Below, piece after piece: positions 16,657-24,507 of a stretch of DNA of 64,000 nt (its first letter is position 1; each line of letters opens with the position of its first letter). The notes beneath the pieces are model-generated. The model was not told where the DNA came from. It searched no databases and was given only the letters and a program-made list of their open reading frames with translations. The stretch comes from an uncultured Oscillospiraceae bacterium (GTDB lineage Bacteria; Bacillota; Clostridia; Oscillospirales; Ruminococcaceae), in NCBI GenBank assembly GCA_910589145.1, contig CAJUSD010000002.1, positions 124,001 to 188,000 of the forward strand, read 5' to 3'. The position numbers were made by a program, and so were the translations under genes.

Positions 16657-16819
16657 AGAACCTGTATTCACAACCGCTGCACACCGTCTGGCTGGTCTTT
16701 TTCCCGCCATACTGCGTCGGTTTCCCTTGCCATACGTCAGTATGGCTGCGGAAAATCTCCTTGTCTGACGGGAAAAATCCTCGTCCATCCGGCATCCCTC
16801 GGTTATGAATACAGGTTCT
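16657..16819 (-). mobile_element. MITE-like element, copy 2
   Basis: A 163-bp element in reverse orientation relative to the copy at 10881. The ends are AGAACCTGTATTCACAACC on the left and its near-perfect complement on the right. It lies between the MBOAT-like gene and its DHHW partner, leaving 38 bp and 17 bp to the two genes, so it may have split an operon or may carry transcription through it. It codes for no recognisable product. Confidence 0.75.
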
Positions 16820-16836
16820 AAGAAAGGATTCAAGCC

Positions 16837-17982
16837 ATGTTAAAAAAATGGATTCTGTTCCTTATCAATCTGGTTTCCCTATTGCTCATATCTGCAGTCC
16901 CGCTCTGCCTGCTTCTCGACAATCCTAATCTGGCGGGTTCCCTGCTGCCCCATTGGAAAGGGGTATCTGCCCTGTCAGAAAAAAGCATACCAGATTATAC
17001 AGAGGCAGATAATAAAATCCGTACGTTTCTAGGGGAAGCTCCCTCTTTGGAACAATTACAGGTAAAATTCAAGCGTTTTTCCGGCCAACAAATACAGGAC
17101 AATATTTTTCTGACAAAAGACGCTATGTATGAAAACATCCCCCAGCCGGATCCACAGTCAAACGCAACTTCCAATAATGCCAATGGGATGCTGGAATTTG
17201 TCTATCGGTATTATATTCCAACCTATGCTATGATTGTACCTACTGCCTGCGCGATCAAGCAAAATGACGTCCCGCAAAATGCACCTCTTTTTAACCAGAG
17301 AAATTATATTGATGATATTTACCGGAGTATTTCAGGAGTAATTACTTCAACTGATGTATATACAACATTGTTCGCCTCAATGGATGAATATATATATTAT
17401 CGAACGATCCCAGAATTAACAGGCTTAGGGGGATATTATTTATACTCGGTGCTGGGGGAAAAGCTGTCTCTTAGAACCCGTTCCTTGGCGCAGTTCGAGC
17501 AGATCTATTTAAATCACAATTGTTATGGTTCATTATATCAAAGGCTCCCATATCCCGATGTGCAGCCAGACATATATAGTTATTACAGGATGTCCTTGTT
17601 TCGCCGGGAATACCGTATGACACGCTATGAAACAGACGGTTATGTTCATAGATATAACGATATTATCCTGCCGCAGATTATGGAGACTTCTCAGGAAATT
17701 ACTGATGTGGTATTGGGAGGACGTGCACCGTTAATTACAATCAAGGTAGACAGCCCATACAAGGAAAGGCTTTTAATTTTCAGTGACGAAACAGTAAAGT
17801 CCTATATTCCTTTTTTAGCGGCGCATTATAATGAAATTTATATTGTGGATTTGGAACTGGCGGATAATGAAACTCTGGATAAATTAGGGATAAAGCATTT
17901 CGATCAGGTATTATTTTCCTATTCAGCAGATACGTTTTTTCAAAAAGATTTTGGTGAGAAACTGATGTATCTTGCAAAGTGA
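16837..17982 (+). CDS. DHHW-family extracytoplasmic protein lacking the DHHW motif
   Basis: A 381-residue protein with an N-terminal signal anchor (about 5-27) and an extracytoplasmic domain. DHHW proteins (SGNH-like, AlgX/AlgJ/DltD type) work beside MBOAT proteins in surface polysaccharide O-acylation. Family landmarks are clear: DEYIYYRT followed by GLGGYYLYS, and PFLAAHYNEIYIVDL near the end. In active members the first is interrupted by DHHW and the second is preceded by a DSYANS-type nucleophile serine. Here these read IPEL (about 191-194) and SDETVK (about 315-320). Thus the Ser and the His pair are all missing, matching the loss in the neighbouring MBOAT-like protein. The ATG follows AAAGGA by 10 bases. 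Confidence 0.75.
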   Translation: MLKKWILFLINLVSLLLISAVPLCLLLDNPNLAGSLLPHWKGVSALSEKSIPDYTEADNKIRTFLGEAPSLEQLQVKFKRFSGQQIQDNIFLTKDAMYENIPQPDPQSNATSNNANGMLEFVYRYYIPTYAMIVPTACAIKQNDVPQNAPLFNQRNYIDDIYRSISGVITSTDVYTTLFASMDEYIYYRTIPELTGLGGYYLYSVLGEKLSLRTRSLAQFEQIYLNHNCYGSLYQRLPYPDVQPDIYSYYRMSLFRREYRMTRYETDGYVHRYNDIILPQIMETSQEITDVVLGGRAPLITIKVDSPYKERLLIFSDETVKSYIPFLAAHYNEIYIVDLELADNETLDKLGIKHFDQVLFSYSADTFFQKDFGEKLMYLAK

Positions 17983-18073
17983 ATTACCAAGCATGTATTT
18001 GAAAATCAACTGTTTCAAAAGTTCCCTAATTTTACTAACTGGTTTCATTTTTGTCGAATTTAACAATTTTTTA

Positions 18074-18102
18074 TTGCATTAGTATTTTGTTTCATTTATA
18101 AT
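18074..18102 (+). promoter_or_regulatory. Sigma-A type promoter of the GTPase operon
   Basis: TTGCAT at 18074-18079 and a perfect TATAAT at 18097-18102, with a 17-base spacer, in AT-rich DNA 44 bases before the first GTPase gene. It makes the three-gene module an independent transcription unit. Confidence 0.75.
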
Positions 18103-18146
18103 TTTACTATGTCAAGAATCTTCTGGATGAAAGAGAGGAAATCAAA

Positions 18147-20390
18147 ATGGATATTCCCCAGAAAATCGACAGGATTATTGCTGGTAGAAAAAAACTGCTT
18201 CCCCACATTAAAGGCGCTATGGAACGAGCACAGAAAGCAAAAAAAGCTGTAGACCACTTAAATTTTTTCCGTTCTGGTCAAATTGACAGCCTGCCGCCTG
18301 AATTGGTGGAAAAACTCGCTTCTATCTCTACTGACGCTTTTGAAAGGCAATATGGCATTATTATGGCACGGTTAGAAAGCCTGCTCCAACGTTTTTCACG
18401 TGAGGAAATTAATATCAGCTTTGTAGGCCGGGCAGGACAGGGAAAAAGCCTGGTGCTTCAGCGTATCAGCGGGCTGGAGGGAGACGTTATCCCATCTGCG
18501 GACGGATCTGACTGTACAGGCGCACGTTCCATTATTTCCAACAGTCCAGGAACAGAAACCAGGGCGGAAATTACTTTCTATACAGAGCGGGAGTTTATTG
18601 ATATTGTAAACAACTATTTAAGGGCAGTTTTAGGCCCATCAGCCTATCAAGTAGGCTCTGTCTCAGCAATCAGCAATATTAATATGGATGATCTCAAAAG
18701 CAGAGTCCGTTATGACCAGGTGACCGAAACCTCCCTGCTGCTGCATTTGGAAAAGTATGTCCAGCATGTCCAGGAAATTCAGGACAAGCTCGGTTCCTGT
18801 GTGACCATTTCCAAAAATGAAATTGAATCCTATGTTGCCCAGTACAACAGCAAGAATACGGAACAAAAATACTATACATATTTGGGAGTAAAGCAGGCAA
18901 ATATTCTGTCTTCTTTCCCGTGTTCCCAGTGCGGAAAAATTGTATTAGTAGATACCATAGGGACAGGCGCAACCTCCCTTGGCGTAGAGGAAGAAATGCT
19001 GCGAACTGTCAAGGAGGACAGCGACGCCGTTGTTTTAATGATGCGCCCCGATGCTCTGCGCCCCCGTGTTGAAGCCGAAGATTATCAGTTTATAGAAAAA
19101 ATTTCCAGAGCTGTAACCCCGGAATATGCGAAACAAATGCTTTTCTGGCTGGTCAACCGGGTTGAAACAGGAAAAGCCCCTAATGCAGCACAAATACCGG
19201 AAATAATGGATCAGTTAAAAAAACAGGATCTTCCTGTAGCGCAGTATTTGAATGTAGATTGCTGGAGACAGGAAGAAGTAGAAGACCGGCTCTTGATTCC
19301 CGTTTTGGAGCAGCTCTCCAGCAATCTTGCCAACATTGACAGAATGATATTAAGCGGGGCTAATGAGCAGCTTGCCGCTTTGGAACAGGCTTATCATATT
19401 ATCAGCTCACGTATGGAGCGGGCAATAGGTGCATCTGTCAATATGGATGAGCGCCGGCAGTTCCGTCATCAAATTGACCGCACAATTTTCAGTATGACCA
19501 ACCAGCTCCGTAATCTGTATTTACAGCGGGAAAAGGAAAAAGAACTGCCTTTCCTTCCCTTTAAAGAAGCTGCCAGCGTCAAGCTCAAAAACGTTCTGAT
19601 GAATCTTCCATCCAAGGAAACCATCATGAGGTGGCTTAACGACGGTACTATTACCCAGTTTAACGCATTGGAGCAGCTTTCCAACCAGCTCCGGCTCCAA
19701 ATTATAAATGATTTTCTTGAGCTCAACAATACCCTTCATAAAATAACCCTGGATATAAAAAGGGAAGTGATCCATGTCCTTGCAGACGAGGATAAAGGCA
19801 AGCTGGGGCTGCTGATCTGCCCGGAAGGTGTGGACGCTAACGCATGGCTTGATGCCCTAAGAAATAAGCTGGATGAAAACCAGTTTGCACTAATCCGAAG
19901 CGCACTTCAGCCGCTGGAGGAGTTTGACCTCCGTATGGAAAATTTCCTGATTTATAAGGTTCGCTGCTGTCTCCAGCCTATAGACTGGAGCATAAACGAC
20001 CAGCCGCCCCAACTATTTAACAAGTTGGATAATAAGGAAGCCTTGACAGATGAAATTGATTCCCAGCTCAGATATTTTCTTGAAGATGTTCATCAGAAAA
20101 TAGAAAATGAATTGCTCGATTTCTATGTTTTCCCCAACACGGCTATTTTTGCAGTTTTGCGCGATTTTCATGACCGTGCTGCTTTTGCCCGCATTGAGGA
20201 CGGCGACACGGTTGTAGATCAATGGCGGTATTTATACGAAGATATGATCCCTATCATTTGGGAAGAGGAGCATATTGCATATACTGCATCGGCAAGCCGT
20301 GCCGAGGAATGGAATACATTAACCAAATCCATTAATGAATGTGCAGTGGATGGGTATTTCCTAATCGACATAAAGGAGGAAGCCATATAA
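18147..20390 (+). CDS. Large dynamin-like GTPase, first gene of an uncharacterised operon
   Basis: A 747-residue protein. After a helical N-terminus (1-88) comes a GTPase domain with P-loop GRAGQGKS (94-101), a switch I threonine in SDCTGARS (124), a long insertion with SFPCSQCGK, and the G3 motif DTIG (269-272) after LVDT. The G4 motif is weak (FWLVNRVE, about 335-342) rather than NKxD. The remaining 350 residues are long amphipathic helices, as in dynamin-like and bacterial conflict GTPases. There is no obvious membrane segment, though the helical part could form a stalk or paddle. The ATG has GAGAGGAAA about 6 bases upstream. The stop overlaps the next start (TAATG), so the two GTPases are translationally coupled. 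The function is unknown; membrane remodelling or defence are the main possibilities. Confidence 0.7.
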   Translation: MDIPQKIDRIIAGRKKLLPHIKGAMERAQKAKKAVDHLNFFRSGQIDSLPPELVEKLASISTDAFERQYGIIMARLESLLQRFSREEINISFVGRAGQGKSLVLQRISGLEGDVIPSADGSDCTGARSIISNSPGTETRAEITFYTEREFIDIVNNYLRAVLGPSAYQVGSVSAISNINMDDLKSRVRYDQVTETSLLLHLEKYVQHVQEIQDKLGSCVTISKNEIESYVAQYNSKNTEQKYYTYLGVKQANILSSFPCSQCGKIVLVDTIGTGATSLGVEEEMLRTVKEDSDAVVLMMRPDALRPRVEAEDYQFIEKISRAVTPEYAKQMLFWLVNRVETGKAPNAAQIPEIMDQLKKQDLPVAQYLNVDCWRQEEVEDRLLIPVLEQLSSNLANIDRMILSGANEQLAALEQAYHIISSRMERAIGASVNMDERRQFRHQIDRTIFSMTNQLRNLYLQREKEKELPFLPFKEAASVKLKNVLMNLPSKETIMRWLNDGTITQFNALEQLSNQLRLQIINDFLELNNTLHKITLDIKREVIHVLADEDKGKLGLLICPEGVDANAWLDALRNKLDENQFALIRSALQPLEEFDLRMENFLIYKVRCCLQPIDWSINDQPPQLFNKLDNKEALTDEIDSQLRYFLEDVHQKIENELLDFYVFPNTAIFAVLRDFHDRAAFARIEDGDTVVDQWRYLYEDMIPIIWEEEHIAYTASASRAEEWNTLTKSINECAVDGYFLIDIKEEAI

Positions 20391-21448
20391 TGGGTGCGGA
20401 ATTGGAACTAAATATTATGATGATTGGGGGCCGCCGCTGCGGAAAAACCAGTGTATTGGCAGCAATGCAGGGCTGTTTTGAAAACCTTCTCAGCGAGACC
20501 CCTCTAGTGATAGCGCCAGCAAATTTTACCGTTGTGTCTGTTATTGAAAGCAAACGCCGTGAAATGAAACAATATTTTCAGGATCGTGGAAACAAAAGAG
20601 ATTTTTTCCCAGACAACACTCCAACGAAAGGCATTAAGGAATACCCATTTTTTATTAATTTGAAAAACAAGGCAAAGGACAGCCAAATCAAAATAAACTT
20701 TATAGACTATCCAGGGGAATGGCTGGTTGATCCGGAACATATTGAAGACCTAATAAAATATATGAGTAAAAGCAGGATTTTGTTGGTTGCCATTGACACG
20801 CCCCATCTAATGGAGCAGCGGGGATATTATAATGACCAAAAAAATCTCTGCTATCGCGTTTCCGAAATGGTAAAAACAGCAGAATTTGCCGAGGACAGAA
20901 AAGGTGCCGGCATGGTTCTGTTTGTGCCGCTTAAATGTGAGCGGTATTATAACAGAAAAGAAATGGGAAGCGTTTGTGCAGAAATCCAGAAGGCTTATAG
21001 ACCCCTTCTCCAGTATCTTGAAAAACCTGGGATTAACGAGGGCGAATCCCCCATTACAACTGCCATTACTCCAATTCTGACTATGGGAGGCGCAGAATTC
21101 AGCCGTTTTCAGCGCAATACTGACGGTGACATTGACATAGATGAGAAATGGGGTACGCCAAAGCAGGCATTATACCATTTTCCAGATATGAACAAAGATG
21201 AACCTGAACCATTATACTGTGAACAGCCCCTGCTTTACATCCTGTCCCACACCCTGAAACGTGCCAAAACAATAAAGGAATCCCAAAAATCAAAGTCCTG
21301 GTGGGATTCTATTGTTGACTGGTTCCAAACGGGTTTGTTAAATTGGCCGTCTTCAAAGGACTATTTGAAACAGGCAGAGAATATTAATAAACAGATAAAG
21401 AGTGAAGGTGACGGATATATTATCCTAAACAGGGGCAGTCTGTTATAG
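20390..21448 (+). CDS. Second P-loop GTPase of the operon (TRAFAC / DO-GTPase2-like)
   Basis: A 352-residue protein with the P-loop GGRRCGKT (13-20) close to the N-terminus and a G3/Walker B segment INFIDYPGEW (about 102-111). The latter is like the DxxGE pattern of GTPases associated with bacterial conflict systems (the DO-GTPase2 group). Residues 120-290 include a KYMSKSRILLVAID strand and helices consistent with a Ras-like core; a G4 motif is not clear. The C-terminal 70 residues are basic and helical with no membrane segment. The ATG at 20390 overlaps the previous stop by one base and has AAAGGAGG 10 bases upstream; a longer frame upstream lies inside the first gene. It probably acts with the dynamin-like protein, but that is inference from coupling. 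Confidence 0.7.
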   Translation: MGAELELNIMMIGGRRCGKTSVLAAMQGCFENLLSETPLVIAPANFTVVSVIESKRREMKQYFQDRGNKRDFFPDNTPTKGIKEYPFFINLKNKAKDSQIKINFIDYPGEWLVDPEHIEDLIKYMSKSRILLVAIDTPHLMEQRGYYNDQKNLCYRVSEMVKTAEFAEDRKGAGMVLFVPLKCERYYNRKEMGSVCAEIQKAYRPLLQYLEKPGINEGESPITTAITPILTMGGAEFSRFQRNTDGDIDIDEKWGTPKQALYHFPDMNKDEPEPLYCEQPLLYILSHTLKRAKTIKESQKSKSWWDSIVDWFQTGLLNWPSSKDYLKQAENINKQIKSEGDGYIILNRGSLL

Positions 21449-21465
21449 TAAGAGGAGGTTAATAA

Positions 21466-22185
21466 GTGGATATCTATTACTATTGTTCCTATACAGGTTC
21501 TCCTGTTGGATACATTTTGGGCCTTCTCACATACAATCCCAATCGCTCCTCAAATTATATTCTTTCCCGAAAGAATATTCCCTCGGTGATTCGCAGATTT
21601 TTTGAATACGACACGATTTGCAATGCTTTTGGAATCCTGCCGGTAGAACCCAAACAATATTATCTTATGATGAAAAATCTTACCGCAAAGGGAAACAAAG
21701 ACGATGAAGTTTCTGAATATTACATCAATCTCGCTCTTGTAACACAAAATGTTGATGAATATAAAAGGTGGCTGAGAGACGGAAGCAGAACAACTACAGA
21801 GATTGCTGATATGGTTAAGGCATCTATGGAATTAGACCGTACCAGTGATTTTGGCTTTACTGTACGTCCTGACAGGCTGAAAAAATTAGTTGATGCCTCT
21901 TTCCGTTCGATTTTTGAAGGCAGCGGCGCATTGGAACGGGTCAATACTTTTCTTGAGGTAGATTCTCCCCAGACAAATTTAACTTATTTGGCGGAAAATC
22001 TGGAACTTTCTGACCCGGAGAAAACCCTTTCTTTCCTCTCGGAAGCTCCAAAATGGGTTGTATACAGTAAAAAAAAACAAACTCGTCCAATTCATCCCAT
22101 AGTTGTCATTCCAGCAGCAGCCGGAATCCTGGCAGCGTTCATTTGGATACTGCGAACCCTGTTAAAATTCCTCTCCGTAAAATAA
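21466..22185 (+). CDS. Tail-anchored membrane protein, third gene of the GTPase operon
   Basis: A 239-residue protein with no recognised family. The N-terminus (DIYYYCSYTGSPVGYILGL) begins a cytosolic domain of mixed character to about 205. A basic stretch (SKKKQTRP) is followed by one hydrophobic helix (about 212-235, IVVIPAAAGILAAFIWIL) and a short basic end, so it is a C-terminally anchored protein with the N-terminal domain in the cytosol. The GTG start has GAGGAGG 7 bases upstream. It follows the second GTPase by 17 bp. It could tether the GTPases to the membrane or be the membrane-acting effector of the module. Confidence 0.65.
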   Translation: MDIYYYCSYTGSPVGYILGLLTYNPNRSSNYILSRKNIPSVIRRFFEYDTICNAFGILPVEPKQYYLMMKNLTAKGNKDDEVSEYYINLALVTQNVDEYKRWLRDGSRTTTEIADMVKASMELDRTSDFGFTVRPDRLKKLVDASFRSIFEGSGALERVNTFLEVDSPQTNLTYLAENLELSDPEKTLSFLSEAPKWVVYSKKKQTRPIHPIVVIPAAAGILAAFIWILRTLLKFLSVK

Positions 22186-22261
22186 CAACTGTTGTAGAAC
22201 GGATTAAGGCAATCCGCTCCGAAAGTACAAAGCCTGATACAAAGCCCTGAACTTACAGAAA

Positions 22262-22297
22262 CGCCGCCATCCGAAACAGATGACGGCGATTCTTATT
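22262..22297 (+). terminator. Probable terminator of the GTPase operon
   Basis: Stem CGCCGCCATC / GATGACGGCG (one mismatch) with a 7-base loop, followed by ATTCTTATTA. The U run is weak. Confidence 0.4.
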
Positions 22298-22301
22298 ACT
22301 T

Positions 22302-22371
22302 AGAGCCTATCTCAGGATGAAACACACCCAGACTGTGCAGCCTGGGTGTGTTTCATCCTGAGATAGGCTCT
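22302..22371. repeat. Perfect 30-bp inverted repeat between convergent operons
   Basis: The left arm at 22302-22331 begins AGAGCCTATCTCAGG and is repeated exactly in reverse complement at 22342-22371. The 10-base loop itself contains CTG/CAG. No U run follows on either strand. It lies between the GTPase operon and the convergent ATPase operon and may act as a bidirectional transcription block, but such long perfect stems are also seen as solo mobile palindromes. Confidence 0.85.
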
Positions 22372-22400
22372 TAATTTGAGTTCTATAAAGAAGGTTTACG

Positions 22401-23012
22401 TTACCGATTTGCTTTTGCCTTAATTACTTTAAGGCGTGAAAATTCCTCTCGTTCTTTTTCCTCAAGCGCTTCTGTAATAAACTTAACAGTATATTCAAAG
22501 TTCGGGATAATGATGTTTTTAAGCGCATTTGCCCGCCGTTGGGTTTTGCGGATGGCATTGGCCAAACGAAAAGCGCTGTTTTCTACCTCTGCTAAAATAA
22601 CAGTTAATTTTTTAACCTTCTCAAAACAAAGGAACGCTTCATCCAAAGTAGAATTCGTCCCATAAAGGCTGTAATATAACTTTTGGGGACTTTCTTTCAA
22701 ACGAACTTGTGGGATTTCTGCGCCCATAACACTGCGGTAAGTTAGGGCAACACCTGTTTCTACCGGAACCGCATCAACCAGTTCATCAATGGAACCCAAA
22801 GAAATATTCGCAGCCTGAAGCGCCATATAAGCTTTATGGAAAGTCTGGTCGATTTCTTCCCGCAGAGCTTTCGTCTTATCAATGAGCAGCATCATTTCAC
22901 GGATTAAAATGTTGCGTTTCCTATCCATCAGGTCATAGCCCATTTTAGAAAACTCAAGGGATTTCTTTGTCGCCATCAGGTTCCCCTTGGTGGGAAAAAT
23001 CTGGTTTGCCAA
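22401..23012 (-). CDS. atpD: V/A-type ATPase subunit D
   Basis: A 203-residue central-stalk subunit that turns inside the A3B3 head and couples it to the membrane ring. The N-terminus MANQIFPTKGNLMATKKSLEF is the family signature, followed by DLMDRKRNILIREMM; the protein is a long coiled coil as expected, ending in a charged KLKEK-like helix. The TTG start has GGAGG 8 bases upstream, preferred over an upstream GTG that abuts the ribosome site. It is the last gene of the operon, 82 bp after subunit B. Confidence 0.93.
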   Translation of the reverse strand: MANQIFPTKGNLMATKKSLEFSKMGYDLMDRKRNILIREMMLLIDKTKALREEIDQTFHKAYMALQAANISLGSIDELVDAVPVETGVALTYRSVMGAEIPQVRLKESPQKLYYSLYGTNSTLDEAFLCFEKVKKLTVILAEVENSAFRLANAIRKTQRRANALKNIIIPNFEYTVKFITEALEEKEREEFSRLKVIKAKANR

Positions 23013-23094
23013 ACAAATCACCTCCAGACGTAATATCTATTATCAGGCCGGTTTCCACTTATATCGAAAAAATCGGGTAAGGCATCAATCATGT

Positions 23095-24504
23095 TTAAAT
23101 TTTGTCCTCCTGTAAATCTTTCATCGCATTTTCGACATAATGTGTTTTCAGAATTGCATTGTCCACCCGGTCAAGTTCTTCCATGGGAAGCAGGGAAAGA
23201 AGTTTCCACCCTAAATCAAGGGTCTGGTCAATGGTGCGGTTCTCGGATGCACCCTGTGAAACAAAATATTTTTCAAACATCCTGCCAAATTCCATATACA
23301 TCTGGTCAACTTTGGAAAGCTCCTCTTCGCCGATAACAGAAGCCAATGCACGCGCATCCTGTACCTTGGCATAGGAGGCGAAAAGCTGGTTTGACACAGC
23401 CGAATGGTCTCCCCTGGTAAACCCTTCCCCAATTCCGTCTTTCATCAGACGCGACAGGGAGGGCAGAACGCCGATTGGCGGATAGCAGCCGCTTTGTTCC
23501 AAAGCGCGGTCAAGCACAATCTGCCCCTCAGTAATATATCCGGTTAGATCAGGGACAGGATGGGTAATATCGTCGTTGGGCATGGTAAGAATGGGAATCT
23601 GCGTTACAGAGCCTTTTCTTCCCTCCACAATACCGGCCCGCTCATAAAGGGATGCCAAATCTGAATAAAGATAGCCGGGATAACCCTTTCTTCCTGGAAT
23701 TTCACCTTTTGAAGAGCTGAATTCCCGGAGTGCCTCACAGTAAGAAGTAATGTCGGTTAAAATAACCAAAACATGCATTCCATGTTCAAAGGCCAGATAT
23801 TCGGCGGCAGTCAGGGCACATTTGGGCGTAAGGATACGTTCAATGATGGGGTCGTTGGAAAGGTTCAAAAACATAACAACTTTAGCCATAACGCCAGATT
23901 CTTCAAAGGAGCGGCGGAAGTAATCGGCAACGTCGTTTGTTACACCCATAGCGGCAAAGATAACGCAGAAGCTCGCGTTGTCCTCACCGGTAATCTGGGC
24001 CTGCCGAACGATCTGGACTGCAAGTTTATTATGAGACATGCCGGAACCGGAAAAAATAGGAAGTTTCTGCCCGCGTATCAAAGTAGTCATACAGTCAATC
24101 GTTGAAATACCTGTATTGATATAGTTCCGGGGATAGGTACGGGAAACCGGATTTAACGGCCGTCCATTTACATCCCCGTATTGTTCCGCATACACTTCCC
24201 CCATACCGTCAATAGGGCGGCCCGCTCCATTAAAGACCCTTCCCAGCAGTTCCAGGGATAGGGGAATTTCCATAGGATGGCCTGTAAAACGGGTGCGGGT
24301 ATTGTTCAGGGACATGCCGGAAGTCCCCTCAAATACCTGTACAATCGCCTTATCCCCTTCAATCTGAACTACGCGCCCATAGCGCCGGCTTCCGTCTTCC
24401 ATGGAGATTTCAACCATTTCCTCATATGAAACGCCGGAAACATGGTCCAAGGCAATCAGGGGGCCGTTGATTTCGCTTAATCCTTTATATTGCAGGTCAG
24501 CCAT
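23095..24504 (-). CDS. atpB: V/A-type ATPase subunit B
   Basis: A 469-residue non-catalytic nucleotide-binding subunit of the A3B3 head. As expected for B, the P-loop is absent ([11 protein letters not shown] in its place). Family segments such as [24 protein letters not shown] and [24 protein letters not shown] are intact. The length is normal. The ATG has GGGGG 8 bases upstream, and the gene begins 3 bp after the stop of subunit A, giving tightly coupled translation of the two head subunits. Confidence 0.96.
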   Translation of the reverse strand: MADLQYKGLSEINGPLIALDHVSGVSYEEMVEISMEDGSRRYGRVVQIEGDKAIVQVFEGTSGMSLNNTRTRFTGHPMEIPLSLELLGRVFNGAGRPIDGMGEVYAEQYGDVNGRPLNPVSRTYPRNYINTGISTIDCMTTLIRGQKLPIFSGSGMSHNKLAVQIVRQAQITGEDNASFCVIFAAMGVTNDVADYFRRSFEESGVMAKVVMFLNLSNDPIIERILTPKCALTAAEYLAFEHGMHVLVILTDITSYCEALREFSSSKGEIPGRKGYPGYLYSDLASLYERAGIVEGRKGSVTQIPILTMPNDDITHPVPDLTGYITEGQIVLDRALEQSGCYPPIGVLPSLSRLMKDGIGEGFTRGDHSAVSNQLFASYAKVQDARALASVIGEEELSKVDQMYMEFGRMFEKYFVSQGASENRTIDQTLDLGWKLLSLLPMEELDRVDNAILKTHYVENAMKDLQEDKI

Positions 24505-24507
24505 TTT

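Noticed and set aside
16613-16833. 60-62 codon frames in the second MITE-like element
   Set aside because: Same repeat-derived peptide as in copy 1; no independent support.
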